From positions 310,001-374,000 of the forward strand of contig JABTUY010000003.1 of the NCBI GenBank assembly GCA_015075165.1: DNA of 64,000 bases, read 5' to 3'. Within the stretch, counting starts at the first letter, position 1. Every line of letters starts with the position of its first letter. Position numbers and translations under genes: made by a program. Of the stretch, positions 10,130 through 20,759 are shown one piece after another. The notes under the pieces were generated by a model. That model made no database searches and was not told where the DNA came from. It was given only the letters and a program-made list of their open reading frames with translations. The stretch comes from Ideonella sp. (lineage in GTDB: Bacteria > Pseudomonadota > Gammaproteobacteria > Burkholderiales > Burkholderiaceae_C).

Positions 10130-10810
10130 ATGCGCCGGCTGACGCTGTTCGACTTCGACCACACGCTGCTCGACGGCGACAGCGACGTGCTGTGGTGCGG
10201 CTTCCTGGTCGATCGCGGCGTGCTTCCGCGCGCGCAGTTCGAGGCCGCCAACGCGCGCATGGAACGCGAGTACCGGGCCGGCACCGTGGGCGCGCAGGCG
10301 TTCTGCGAGTTCTACGTCTCGACGCTGGCCGGCCGCACGCGTGCGCAATGGGAGCCACTGCGCCGCGAGTTCACGGCCGCCGTGCTCGTGCCGCGCATCG
10401 GCCGCGCGGCGCGCGCGCTGGTGGCGCGCCACCGCGACGCCGGCGACCTGGTGGTGATGACCACCGCGACCAACCGCTTCGTCACCGAGCTGGCGGCGGC
10501 CCAGCTCGGACTGCCGCACCTGATCGCCACCGAGTGTGAGCTCGGCCCCGACGGGGCCTTCACCGGTCGCGTGACCGGCACGCTGAACATGCGCGAGGGC
10601 AAGATCGCGCGCCTGCACGATTGGCTGGCGCAGCAGCGGCTCGCGCTGACCGACTGCGACTCTGCCTTCTACAGCGACTCGATCAACGACCTGCCGCTGC
10701 TGCAGACGGTGCGCCGCGCCATTGCCGTGAACCCCGACGCACGGCTGGCGGCCGAGGCGGCCGCGCGCGGCTGGCCGGTGCTCGACCTGCGCGATCCGGC
10801 CACGCCGTAG
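10130..10810 (+). CDS. HAD-IB family phosphatase (SerB-like)
   Basis: The 226-residue haloacid-dehalogenase-fold hydrolase has motif I FDFDHTLLDGD (nucleophile D9, acid D11), a motif II Thr in MTTATN, and motif III/IV YSDSINDLPLL. The helical cap is of the SerB/HAD-IB type, so it removes phosphate from a small phosphomonoester. It is not PhnX: that enzyme has a different cap with a Schiff-base lysine. It lies 19 bases after the aldehyde dehydrogenase and is probably the last gene of that run. Substrate unknown. Confidence 0.82.
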   Translation: MRRLTLFDFDHTLLDGDSDVLWCGFLVDRGVLPRAQFEAANARMEREYRAGTVGAQAFCEFYVSTLAGRTRAQWEPLRREFTAAVLVPRIGRAARALVARHRDAGDLVVMTTATNRFVTELAAAQLGLPHLIATECELGPDGAFTGRVTGTLNMREGKIARLHDWLAQQRLALTDCDSAFYSDSINDLPLLQTVRRAIAVNPDARLAAEAAARGWPVLDLRDPATP

Positions 10811-10850
10811 CACCTCCCACGCGCGGTGGCGGTTGGCACTGACGCCACGT

Positions 10851-10864
10851 TCGGGTGCACCCGA
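10851..10864. repeat. 14-base perfect palindrome upstream of the histidine kinase
   Basis: TCGGGTGCACCCGA reads the same on both strands, about 100 bases before the kinase start and 40 after the phosphatase stop. It may be an operator or chance in GC-rich DNA. The rest of the 10811-10962 gap shows only a weak TACAGT -10-like box near 10910. Confidence 0.35.
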
Positions 10865-10962
10865 GCACAGCCGACGCCCCCAAAGCTACCGCGGCCACGC
10901 ACAACACCGTACAGTGCGGCCTTGGCCGCCGCGCCGGCCCCGGTCGGGGCCGGGACCACCCG

Positions 10963-13827
<2,865 letters not shown>

Positions 13828-13878
13828 CGACCGGCGCCAGGCACTGCCGCGCCCTCGAACGCCCTATCATCATCGCCG

Positions 13879-15285
13879 ATGTCCAGCCGCCGGCCCGACC
13901 GCTCCGCCACCCCCGCGCCGAGCGAAGGCGACGTCAACCACTCGCCGCGCCGCGCGCAGTGGCAGCACGAGCATCTGGACGAATCCACGCGCGCGCTGCT
14001 GGCGCGCGACAGCGCAGCCTTCCTGCACCAGTCGGTGTCGACGCCGTGCCTCGACGCGATCGCCAGGGCCGAAGGCATCTGGATCGAAGACCTCGCGGGT
14101 CGGCGCTACATGGACTTCCACGGCAACAACGTGCACCACGTCGGCTATGCGCACCCGCACGTGCTGGCGGCGATCAAGGCGCAGCTCGACGCGCTGAGCT
14201 TCGCGCCGCGCCGCTTCGCCAGCGAGCGCGCGATCGAGCTGGCCGAGGCGCTGGGCGCGAAGTTCCGCGCGCTGACCGGGCACGATGCCAAGCTGTTGTT
14301 CACCACCGGCGGGTCGGACGCGGTGGAGGTGGCGATCAAGCTCGCGCGCACCGCCACCGGGCGCTTCAAGACGCTGAGCTTCTGGGATGCGTTTCACGGC
14401 GCCGGCTTCGGCGCCTCGAGCGTCGGCGGCGAGGCGCTGTTTCGCAGCGGACCGATCGGCCCGCTGCTGCCGGGCAGCGAGCACGTCGCGCCGTTCGGCT
14501 GCTATCGCTGCCCGTACGGCCACCGCGTCGATGCCGCCGGCCAGCCGCGGCTCGACGAATGCCGGCTCGCCTGTGCTGCGATGGTGCGCTACGTGCTGCA
14601 GCGCGAGGGCGACGTGGCCGCGGTGATCGCCGAGCCGGCGCGCGCGGTACCGTTCGTGCCGCCGCCGGGCTACTGGGCCGCGGTGCGCGAAGCGTGCCAT
14701 GCGCACGGCACGCTCTTGATCTTCGACGAGATCCCCACCGGCCTGGGCAAGACCGGCCGCTTCTTCGCCGCCGAGCACGACGGCGTGGCGCCCGACATCG
14801 TCGTGCTCGGCAAGGCGCTCGGCGGCGGCGTGCTGCCGATCGCCGCGTGCATCGCGCGCGCCGGGCTCGACGTGGCCGGCGACTTCGCGTTCGGCCACTA
14901 CACACACGAGAAGAATCCGGTCACCGCCGCCGCCGCGCTGGCCACGCTGCAGGTGATCGAGCGCGAAGGCCTGGTCGAGCAGGCCGCGCGCGTCGGCACC
15001 CATGCGCTGGCGCGGCTGCGCGAGCTGCAGCAGCGCCACCGGCTGATCGGCGACGTGCGCGGTCGCGGCCTGCTGCTGGGGCTCGACCTCGTGACCGACC
15101 GCGATGCCAAGATGCCGGCCGCCGACGCCGCCGAGCGCGTGCTGTACCGCGCGCTGTCGCGCGGCCTGTCGTTCAAGACCACGATGGGCCACGTGCTGAC
15201 GCTGACGCCGCCGCTCGTCACGACGCAGGCGCAGATGGACGCGGCGATCGACATCCTCGATGCCTGTCTGGCCGACGAGGCCTGA
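13879..15285 (+). CDS. pbfA: Class III aminotransferase-fold PLP enzyme, PbfA-like
   Basis: The 468-residue fold type I PLP enzyme has K312 in VLGKALGGG as the Schiff-base lysine and IFDEIPTGLGKTG before it. The N-terminal blocks (EGDVNHSPRRAQW, FLHQSVSTPCLDA, DFHGNNVHHVGYAHP) and GHYTHEKNP agree with what I recall of (R)-1-hydroxy-2-aminoethylphosphonate ammonia-lyase, which eliminates ammonia to give phosphonoacetaldehyde and widens the AEP pathway to hydroxylated AEP. That would fit phnW and the transporter upstream. No hydroxylating enzyme is seen. The alternative is an ordinary omega-aminotransferase or ethanolamine-phosphate phospho-lyase relative. Confidence 0.68.
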   Translation: MSSRRPDRSATPAPSEGDVNHSPRRAQWQHEHLDESTRALLARDSAAFLHQSVSTPCLDAIARAEGIWIEDLAGRRYMDFHGNNVHHVGYAHPHVLAAIKAQLDALSFAPRRFASERAIELAEALGAKFRALTGHDAKLLFTTGGSDAVEVAIKLARTATGRFKTLSFWDAFHGAGFGASSVGGEALFRSGPIGPLLPGSEHVAPFGCYRCPYGHRVDAAGQPRLDECRLACAAMVRYVLQREGDVAAVIAEPARAVPFVPPPGYWAAVREACHAHGTLLIFDEIPTGLGKTGRFFAAEHDGVAPDIVVLGKALGGGVLPIAACIARAGLDVAGDFAFGHYTHEKNPVTAAAALATLQVIEREGLVEQAARVGTHALARLRELQQRHRLIGDVRGRGLLLGLDLVTDRDAKMPAADAAERVLYRALSRGLSFKTTMGHVLTLTPPLVTTQAQMDAAIDILDACLADEA

Positions 15286-15413
15286 GCAGCGACGCGCCCG
15301 TATGCCCCTGCGGCACACGCTGCGGCGCCGGCGGCGTAAGGTTGCATGCCGCGCGTCGACCCAAACTTCCCCGCGCAACGGGTACGCCGAGCGCCCGTCG
15401 CCGGAGCCCCGCC

Positions 15414-16787
15414 ATGGATGAATCGTTCGACGCAATCGTCATCGGTGCCGGCCAGGCCGGCCCATCGCTGGCGGTGGAGTGCGCGCAGCATGGGCTGCGC
15501 AGCGTGCTAATCGAGCGCGGGCCGCTCGGCGGCACCTGCGTCAACGTCGGCTGCATCCCGACCAAGGCGCTGGTCGCCAGCGCGCGCGCGGCACAGGTGG
15601 CCCGCCGCGCCGCCGAATGGGGCGTGCGCCTCGGCGGCGACGTGCAGGTCGACATGCCGGCCGTGAAGGCGCGCAAGGACGCGGTAGTCGACCATTCGCG
15701 CCAGGGCCTCGAGCGCTGGCTCGGCAGCACCGCGGGGCTCGAGCTGGTGGCCGGCGCCGCACGCTTCGTCGACGCGCACACCGTCGAGGTGAACGGCCGG
15801 CGGCTCACCGCGCCGAAGATCTTCGTCAACGTCGGCGGCGAAGCCGCACGGCCGCCGATCGAAGGGCTCGACCGCGTGCCGACGCTCGACAACCGCAGCA
15901 TCCTCGAGCTCGAGCACGTACCCGAGCACCTGGCGATCATCGGCGGCAGCTACATCGGACTGGAATTCGCGCAGATGTACCGCCGCTTCGGCGCCCAGGT
16001 CACCGTGTGCGAGATGGCGCCGCGCCTGATCGCGCGCGAGGACAACGACGTGTCCGCCGCGGTGCAGACGATCCTCGAGCGCGAGGGCATCGCGGTGCGC
16101 ACCGGCGCGCAGTGCCTGGCGGTGGCGCCGCGCGACGGTCGCATCGCCGTCAGCACGTCGTGCCGCTCGCCCGACGTGCTGGCCACGCACCTGCTGCTGG
16201 CCACCGGGCGCCGCCCGAACACTGCCGACCTCGGCCTGCAGGCCGCGGGCATCGCCACCGATGCGCGCGGCAACATTGTGGTCAACGGGCGGCTCGAGAC
16301 CAGCGTGGCCGGCGTGTGGGCGCTGGGTGACTGCAACGGCCGCGGCGCGTTCACACACACCGCGTACAACGACTACGAGATCGTCGCCGGCAACCTGTTC
16401 CGCGACGAGCAGCGCCAGGCGAGCGACCGCATCGCCGCCTATGCGCTGTTCATCGACCCGCCGCTCGGCCGCGCCGGCCTCACCGAGCGCGAAGTGCGTG
16501 AGCGCGGCACGCCGGCGCTGGTGGGCCGCATGCCGATGAGCCGCGTCGGCCGCGCGCGCGAGGCCGGCGAGACGCAGGGCTTCATGAAGGTGCTGGTCGA
16601 CGCGGGGTCCGGGCAGATCCTCGGTGCATCACTGCTCGGCCTGAACGCCGACGAGGTGATCCACACGTTGCTCGACACCATGGTCGCGCGCCAGCCCTAC
16701 ACCACGCTGCGCCGCACGATGCACGTGCACCCGACGGTCAGCGAGCTGATCCCGACGCTGCTCGGCAGCCTGCGGCCGTTGCAGTAG
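15414..16787 (+). CDS. FAD-dependent pyridine nucleotide-disulfide oxidoreductase
   Basis: The 457-residue flavoprotein of the glutathione reductase/lipoamide dehydrogenase class has an N-terminal FAD Rossmann motif (VIGAGQAGPSLA), the redox-active CVNVGC (GGTCVNVGCIPTK), a second NAD(P) Rossmann motif (IGGSYIGLEFA), a central ALGDC FAD contact and a C-terminal dimerisation domain with MHVHPTVSELIPT. It resembles mercuric-reductase relatives but has no heavy-metal-binding N-terminal domain and no C-terminal vicinal cysteines, so mercury reduction is unlikely. The start is ATG 15414 with a GGAG about 8 bases before. Its link to the phosphonate genes is only positional. Confidence 0.82.
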   Translation: MDESFDAIVIGAGQAGPSLAVECAQHGLRSVLIERGPLGGTCVNVGCIPTKALVASARAAQVARRAAEWGVRLGGDVQVDMPAVKARKDAVVDHSRQGLERWLGSTAGLELVAGAARFVDAHTVEVNGRRLTAPKIFVNVGGEAARPPIEGLDRVPTLDNRSILELEHVPEHLAIIGGSYIGLEFAQMYRRFGAQVTVCEMAPRLIAREDNDVSAAVQTILEREGIAVRTGAQCLAVAPRDGRIAVSTSCRSPDVLATHLLLATGRRPNTADLGLQAAGIATDARGNIVVNGRLETSVAGVWALGDCNGRGAFTHTAYNDYEIVAGNLFRDEQRQASDRIAAYALFIDPPLGRAGLTEREVRERGTPALVGRMPMSRVGRAREAGETQGFMKVLVDAGSGQILGASLLGLNADEVIHTLLDTMVARQPYTTLRRTMHVHPTVSELIPTLLGSLRPLQ

Positions 16788-16808
16788 CGGCGCCGCCGCG
16801 GGCCGCGC

Positions 16809-17192
16809 TCAGCCCGGCGTCGGATCGCGCCAGACGAACTGCGACGGGTCGTAAAAGAACTGCTCCTCGACGATGCGCTCGCCGGCCCATCGCTGCCAGG
16901 CCAGCTCCTCGAGCTCTCGGATGCGGCCGTCGTGCCCTTCGAAGCGGAAGAACCAGCGCACGACCACGGTGTCGCCGTGCACCAGCACCGGCCGCACGCA
17001 GCGCGAGTGCACCGAGCGCACGCGCGCCAGCGCGGCGCGCTCGTGCGCGATCAGCGTGGCACGGCCGACGCGGGGCGGCGCCAGGTTCTCGCGCATCGTG
17101 GCGTCTTCGGTGTAGAACTCCTCGATCGCCTCGACGTGCGCGTTCTGTTCGACGCGGGCGATGAAGCGTTCGAGCGTGTCGGCGGACGGCAT
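16809..17192 (-). CDS. SnoaL/NTF2-like fold protein
   Basis: This 127-residue protein of the nuclear transport factor 2 superfamily has an N-terminal helix (DTLERFIARVEQNAHVEAI), FYTEDATMRENLAPP, then alternating beta strands ending in an aromatic-rich stretch. Such proteins are small cone-shaped binding or isomerase-type enzymes; no specific substrate can be named. ATG at 17192 is taken, with another in-frame ATG nine codons earlier possible. It is convergent with the oxidoreductase gene (21-base gap). Confidence 0.72.
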   Translation of the reverse strand: MPSADTLERFIARVEQNAHVEAIEEFYTEDATMRENLAPPRVGRATLIAHERAALARVRSVHSRCVRPVLVHGDTVVVRWFFRFEGHDGRIRELEELAWQRWAGERIVEEQFFYDPSQFVWRDPTPG

Positions 17193-17249
17193 CGCGCGAC
17201 GATACACCGTGCTGGGCATGCGTTGGCGGGCGCCTCGGCCGCCAGGTCG

Positions 17250-17281
17250 GCCCCGGTCCGCTCTGGTTCGCCCCGGTCCGC
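17250..17281. repeat. 12-base direct repeat with 20-base period
   Basis: GCCCCGGTCCGC occurs at 17250-17261 and again at 17270-17281, in the 128-base gap between the racemase-family stop and the SnoaL-like start. Two-turn spacing would suit a regulator, but the surrounding stretch is low-complexity C/G and the match may be chance. Confidence 0.35.
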
Positions 17282-17320
17282 GCCCCGGCCGCCCCGGCAC
17301 CGCGCCCCGGCGACACCGCA

Positions 17321-18034
17321 TCAACGCGCCAACGCGCCCTGCACCGCGTGGCGCAGCGCCGCGCGCGCGAGCAGCCGAGTCGAATCGAGCACCGGCAGCG
17401 GCGAGTTGGTGTCGTCGATCACCAGCGGCAGTTCGGTGCAGCCGAGCACCACGGCGTCGCAGCCGTCGCGCGCGAGCGCGGCGATCACGCGCTGCAGCGC
17501 CGTCACCGAATCCGGCTCACGCACGCCGCACACCAGTTCGTCCATGATGATGCGGTGCAGTTCGTCGCGTGCGGCCGCATCCGGGCGCACCGCAGCCAGC
17601 CCACGGCCGGCGAGCGCGGCCGGGTACACCTCGCCTTCGACCAGCCAGCGCGTGCCGGTGATGCCGAGCCGCCGGTGACCGCGCTGCAGTGCCTCGTCAG
17701 CGACTACCTCGGCGATGTGCAGCCACGGCTTCGGCGAGCGCGCGCGCACGACCGGCAACGCCTGGTGGATCGTGTTGTCGGGGCAGATCATGAAATCGGC
17801 GCCGATCGCGGCCAGCTTGCGCGCCGAATCGAGCATCAGGTCGCCGACGCCGGCCCAGTCGCCGCGACCGAGGCAGGCGGCGTAGTCGGCCAGCGAGTAT
17901 GAGTGCAGCGACACCTCGGGGTGCGCGTGCGCGCCGAGCCAGCGCGCACCCTCGATGCACACGGTGCGGTAGCACAGCGCCGCGCCTTCGGCCGAGCAGG
18001 CCACGATGCCGATGTGCAGCGGGCGGGCGGCCAC
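17321..18034 (-). CDS. Aspartate/glutamate racemase family protein
   Basis: This 237-residue two-domain alpha/beta protein of the Asp/Glu racemase superfamily has the second catalytic cysteine, C199 in LGCTELPL. At the first catalytic motif (normally Cys-Asn-Thr) it reads D86-N-T-I-H, so the usual first cysteine is an aspartate. That argues against simple two-base amino acid racemisation and for another reaction of the family (isomerase or decarboxylase type), or a one-sided mechanism. A GNAT gene lies 15 bases upstream in the same direction. Confidence 0.78.
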   Translation of the reverse strand: MAARPLHIGIVACSAEGAALCYRTVCIEGARWLGAHAHPEVSLHSYSLADYAACLGRGDWAGVGDLMLDSARKLAAIGADFMICPDNTIHQALPVVRARSPKPWLHIAEVVADEALQRGHRRLGITGTRWLVEGEVYPAALAGRGLAAVRPDAAARDELHRIIMDELVCGVREPDSVTALQRVIAALARDGCDAVVLGCTELPLVIDDTNSPLPVLDSTRLLARAALRHAVQGALAR

Positions 18035-18049
18035 GACAACATCCCCGGT

Positions 18050-18499
18050 TCAGGCCGGCGTGGTCAGCGCAAAGTCGTAGCGGATGAAGCCGTTGTAGCG
18101 GCCGACGCGGTTGTAGAGCACGCGCGCGACCGCGTTGTGCTCCTGCGTGAGCCAGTACAAGCGCGCGGCACCCTGCGCTCGCGCCTGCACCGCCACGGCC
18201 TCGATCAGCGCGCGCGCCACGCCCTGCCCGCGTTCGCCCGGCGCGGTGAACAGGTCTTGCAGGTAGCAGTTGCTGCGCGCCCAGACGCTGGTGTGAAACA
18301 GGTAGTGCGCGATGCCGACCAGGCGATCGCCGATCCACGCGGCCAGGCCGTAGACGCGGTCTTCGGCCAGCAGGCGGTTCCACGCCACGTCGAACTCGGC
18401 GTCGCTGGTCGGCGTGTTGTAGAAGTCCTTGTAGCCGCGGGCGAGCACTTCCCAGGCTGCGCGGTCGGCGGCCTGCAGCGGAGCGATGCGAGGAGACAT
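18050..18499 (-). CDS. GNAT family N-acetyltransferase
   Basis: This 149-residue single GNAT domain has the acetyl-CoA pyrophosphate-binding loop in ERGQGVARALIEAV (near residue 90) and the C-terminal YNRVGRYNGFIRYD strand. It transfers an acetyl group from acetyl-CoA to an amine on a small molecule or protein; the acceptor is unknown. It is followed by the racemase-family gene 15 bases downstream. The 152-base gap upstream (18500-18652) shows nothing I can name. Confidence 0.8.
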   Translation of the reverse strand: MSPRIAPLQAADRAAWEVLARGYKDFYNTPTSDAEFDVAWNRLLAEDRVYGLAAWIGDRLVGIAHYLFHTSVWARSNCYLQDLFTAPGERGQGVARALIEAVAVQARAQGAARLYWLTQEHNAVARVLYNRVGRYNGFIRYDFALTTPA

Positions 18500-18652
18500 G
18501 AAACCAGGGCCCTTTCAACGGCGATGCGATCGAAGCGACCGATGGTAGCGGCTGCCCTCGCCGCGTCAGCCGCGCCGGCCCGCGAATCGAGGGTGCGGTC
18601 AACGCGAATGGCCGCAAAGCAGGACGCGCCGCGTGCCGCGGTCGGCTGCAAC

Positions 18653-18934
18653 CTACGCGGCTTCGTGCGATCCGAAGCGCGCGCGCGATCTCGCCTTCGC
18701 CTTCGCGGCTTCCACGTCGCGGTTGCGCGGCTCGGCGCTCGTGACCAGCGTGCCGATCAGTTCGCGCGCGGCGGCGGCCACCTTCTGCACCGCGGCGTCG
18801 AACGCCGCTTCGTTGGCCTTCGACGGCACGGTGAAGCCGCTCAGCTTGCGCACGAACTGCAGGCTCGCGTCGCGGATCTCGAGTTCGGTGGCCGGCGGCT
18901 CGAAGTTGAACAGCGTCTTGATGTTGCGGCACAT
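18653..18934 (-). CDS. DUF2277 family protein
   Basis: This 93-residue protein opens with MCRNIKTLFNFEPPAT, the hallmark of DUF2277: a short Cys-containing N-terminus, then two helices and a basic, alanine/lysine/arginine-rich tail. Function unknown; many members carry the same MCRNI start and are predicted to bind nucleic acid because of the basic tail. It starts 5 bases after the RidA gene stop, so the two are co-transcribed. Confidence 0.85.
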   Translation of the reverse strand: MCRNIKTLFNFEPPATELEIRDASLQFVRKLSGFTVPSKANEAAFDAAVQKVAAAARELIGTLVTSAEPRNRDVEAAKAKARSRARFGSHEAA

Positions 18935-18939
18935 GGTGA

Positions 18940-19425
18940 TCAGCCCACCAGGTCGAGCTCGGCCTCGACCTCGACCGGGATGTCGAACGGCAGCTCGGCC
19001 ATGCCGACCGCGCTGCGCGCATGTGCACCCACCTGCGCGCCGAACACTTCGAGGATCAGGTCGGAGAAGCCGTTGATCACGGCCGGCTGGCGGTTGAAGC
19101 CCGGTGCCGAGTTGACCATGCCGAACACCCGGTTCCATTGCGCCACGCGGTCGAGCTCGCCCAGCGCGCGCTTCAGGCTGCCGAGCACGCTGAGCGCGAC
19201 AACGCGCGCGACCTGGTAGCCCTGCTCGGGCGTCAGCTCGCGGCCGACCTTGCCCAGCGGCGCGGCCAGTGAACCATCGAGGTTCTGCGGGCCGTGGCCC
19301 GAGACGAAGACGCGCGTGCCGCGCACATGCACGAACTGGAATGGCAGCTTCACGCCCGCCGGCATCAGCAGCGGCCCCGGCAGCGCGAGGCCCAGTGCCG
19401 CGAGGCGGGATTCGATCGTCGACAT
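18940..19425 (-). CDS. RidA family protein
   Basis: This 161-residue protein of the YjgF/YER057c/UK114 family is longer than RidA (about 128) through an N-terminal extension, as in the LPGPLLMPAG subgroup. The conserved Arg in HARSAVGMAELP, needed by RidA for 2-aminoacrylate/imine deamination, is present, as is the terminal VEVEAE strand. It likely hydrolyses reactive enamine or imine by-products of PLP enzymes. The start ATG 19425 has a strong AGGAG about 6 bases ahead. DUF2277 follows. Confidence 0.85.
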   Translation of the reverse strand: MSTIESRLAALGLALPGPLLMPAGVKLPFQFVHVRGTRVFVSGHGPQNLDGSLAAPLGKVGRELTPEQGYQVARVVALSVLGSLKRALGELDRVAQWNRVFGMVNSAPGFNRQPAVINGFSDLILEVFGAQVGAHARSAVGMAELPFDIPVEVEAELDLVG

Positions 19426-19454
19426 CGCGAAGCTCCTTGCGTGAACCAGCGGTG

Positions 19455-20081
19455 TCAGCTGCGCCGCTCGAACGCCAGCTTGGCCCCGAGCGCAACCAGC
19501 ACCGCGCCGCTGCCGCGGTACAGCCACGCCAGTGCGCTCGGGTGTGTGCGCAGCCAGCTCGACAGCAGGCCGGCGCCGAGCCCCACTGGCCCCTTGACGA
19601 CAAAGGTGAGTGCAGCGAACGCGAGCCCGAGCACGAAGACCGACAGCGTCGGGTGAGCCGCCCCGGGCAACACGAACTGCGGCAGGAACGCGAAGTAGAA
19701 GACCGCGATCTTCGGATTCGAGACGTTCGACAGCGCGCCATCGGCGAACAGGCGCGGCAGCGAGCGCGACGCGCCGCCGCTCACCGCCAGCTCGTGGCGG
19801 CCGGTGCGCAGCAGCTGGATACCGAGATAGACGAGGTACGCCGCACCGACCAGCTTCAGCGCCAGGAACAGCCACTCCGAGGTGCGCAGGATCGCGCCCA
19901 ACCCGAGCGTGGCCAGCAGCGTATGCCCGACCAGGCCGACGCTGACGCCCGCGGCGGTGGCCACACCGGCGGCCGGACCCTGCGCGATCGAGCGCGACAT
20001 CACCAGGATCATGTCCTGCCCCGGCGTCACGATCAGCAGCAGCGACGCGATCAGAAACAACCAGGCGCTGACTTCGATCAT
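19455..20081 (-). CDS. LysE family amino acid exporter
   Basis: The 208-residue inner-membrane protein with about six hydrophobic segments opens with LFLIASLLLIVTPGQDMILV, the LysE/RhtB signature, followed by GVSVGLVGHTLLATLG and NPKIAVFYFAFLPQFV. Members export amino acids or derivatives in exchange for protons. ATG at 20081 gives the usual family N-terminus, while an upstream extension would be arginine-rich and atypical. It precedes the RidA gene by 29 bases. Confidence 0.87.
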   Translation of the reverse strand: MIEVSAWLFLIASLLLIVTPGQDMILVMSRSIAQGPAAGVATAAGVSVGLVGHTLLATLGLGAILRTSEWLFLALKLVGAAYLVYLGIQLLRTGRHELAVSGGASRSLPRLFADGALSNVSNPKIAVFYFAFLPQFVLPGAAHPTLSVFVLGLAFAALTFVVKGPVGLGAGLLSSWLRTHPSALAWLYRGSGAVLVALGAKLAFERRS

Positions 20082-20112
20082 CGGCCTGTCCCCTGCATGC
20101 TGCGGGCGTGCC

Positions 20113-20394
20113 TCAATGGCCCGAGGCGCGCTTGGCCGGGCCCGAGGCCGGAACACCGATCTTGTGGGCAGCGTTCGCGGTCGCCTTGCCGGCCGCCTTG
20201 GCGCCGTGCTCAACGCTCGACGCCGCGGCCTTCAGGCCGCGCTTGGTGGCGTTCTGGGCCTTCGTGGCCACGCCGGATGCGGCCTTGGCGGCCGCCTCGA
20301 CCTTCTCGCCGACGGTGGCCCTGGCCGCGGCCCCGGCCAGCGCCGCACCCGCCACCACGAACATGATGACCATCGATCGGGGAGTCTGCTGCAT
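20113..20394 (-). CDS. Small exported-looking Ala/Lys-rich protein
   Basis: This 93-residue protein begins with a hydrophobic segment (MVIMFVVAGAALAGAAA) that could be a signal peptide or membrane anchor. Behind it is an alanine/lysine-rich region resembling histone H1-like tails (EKVEAAAKAAS, NATKRGLKAAASSVEHGAKAAGKATA) and predicted helical. A role in membrane or envelope association is possible. I recognise no family. Codon use matches the neighbours, so it is likely a real gene. Confidence 0.5.
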   Translation of the reverse strand: MQQTPRSMVIMFVVAGAALAGAAARATVGEKVEAAAKAASGVATKAQNATKRGLKAAASSVEHGAKAAGKATANAAHKIGVPASGPAKRASGH

Positions 20395-20471
20395 CACGCG
20401 TCTCCTGTTGAGTTGCCGATGCGATCGTAGCGCGCAACGGCACGGGTCGATGCGCGGCGCTCGCGCCAGCT

Positions 20472-20729
20472 TCAGGCCAGCGTGCCGAGCCCGGTGTCGC
20501 TCTGCGCGTGCGCATCGCCGACGAACAGGCGCAGCACCGGCGCGTCGGCGTGGTGCTCCCACACGCGCGTTCGGATCACGAACTGGCGGCCGCCGAATCG
20601 CACCACGTCGCCGACCAGCGGCGGCACCGCGTGGCCCTGCCAGAACGCCGGCACCGCCAGCCCCTCGCGCCGGATCCACGCCTGGTCGTCGGCGTTGAAC
20701 ACCAGGTTGATCTGCAATGCGGTCGACAT
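20472..20729 (-). CDS. Small hypothetical protein
   Basis: This 85-residue, probably beta-rich soluble protein starts with MSTALQINLVFNADDQAW and contains PPLVGDVVRFGGRQFVIRTRVW, which reads like a small barrel or SH3-like strand set. No catalytic motif is visible and no family is recognised. It has a GGAG about 8 bases before ATG 20729 and lies 30 bases downstream of the GrdB-family gene on the same strand, so co-transcription is likely. Confidence 0.6.
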   Translation of the reverse strand: MSTALQINLVFNADDQAWIRREGLAVPAFWQGHAVPPLVGDVVRFGGRQFVIRTRVWEHHADAPVLRLFVGDAHAQSDTGLGTLA

Positions 20730-20759
20730 CGTGGTGGCGCTCCTTCCGGTGGTGATGGA

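Noticed and set aside
10130-10810. The HAD phosphatase as phosphonoacetaldehyde hydrolase (PhnX)
   Set aside because: It has a SerB/HAD-IB layout and length and lacks the PhnX cap with its Schiff-base lysine.
10855-10962. Start of the histidine kinase at GTG 10855
   Set aside because: The 36 extra residues are low-complexity and basic, and the first PAS domain starts after ATG 10963; a palindrome also covers the GTG.
15414-16787. Mercuric reductase
   Set aside because: There is no heavy-metal-binding N-terminal domain, no C-terminal cysteine pair and no mer genes nearby.
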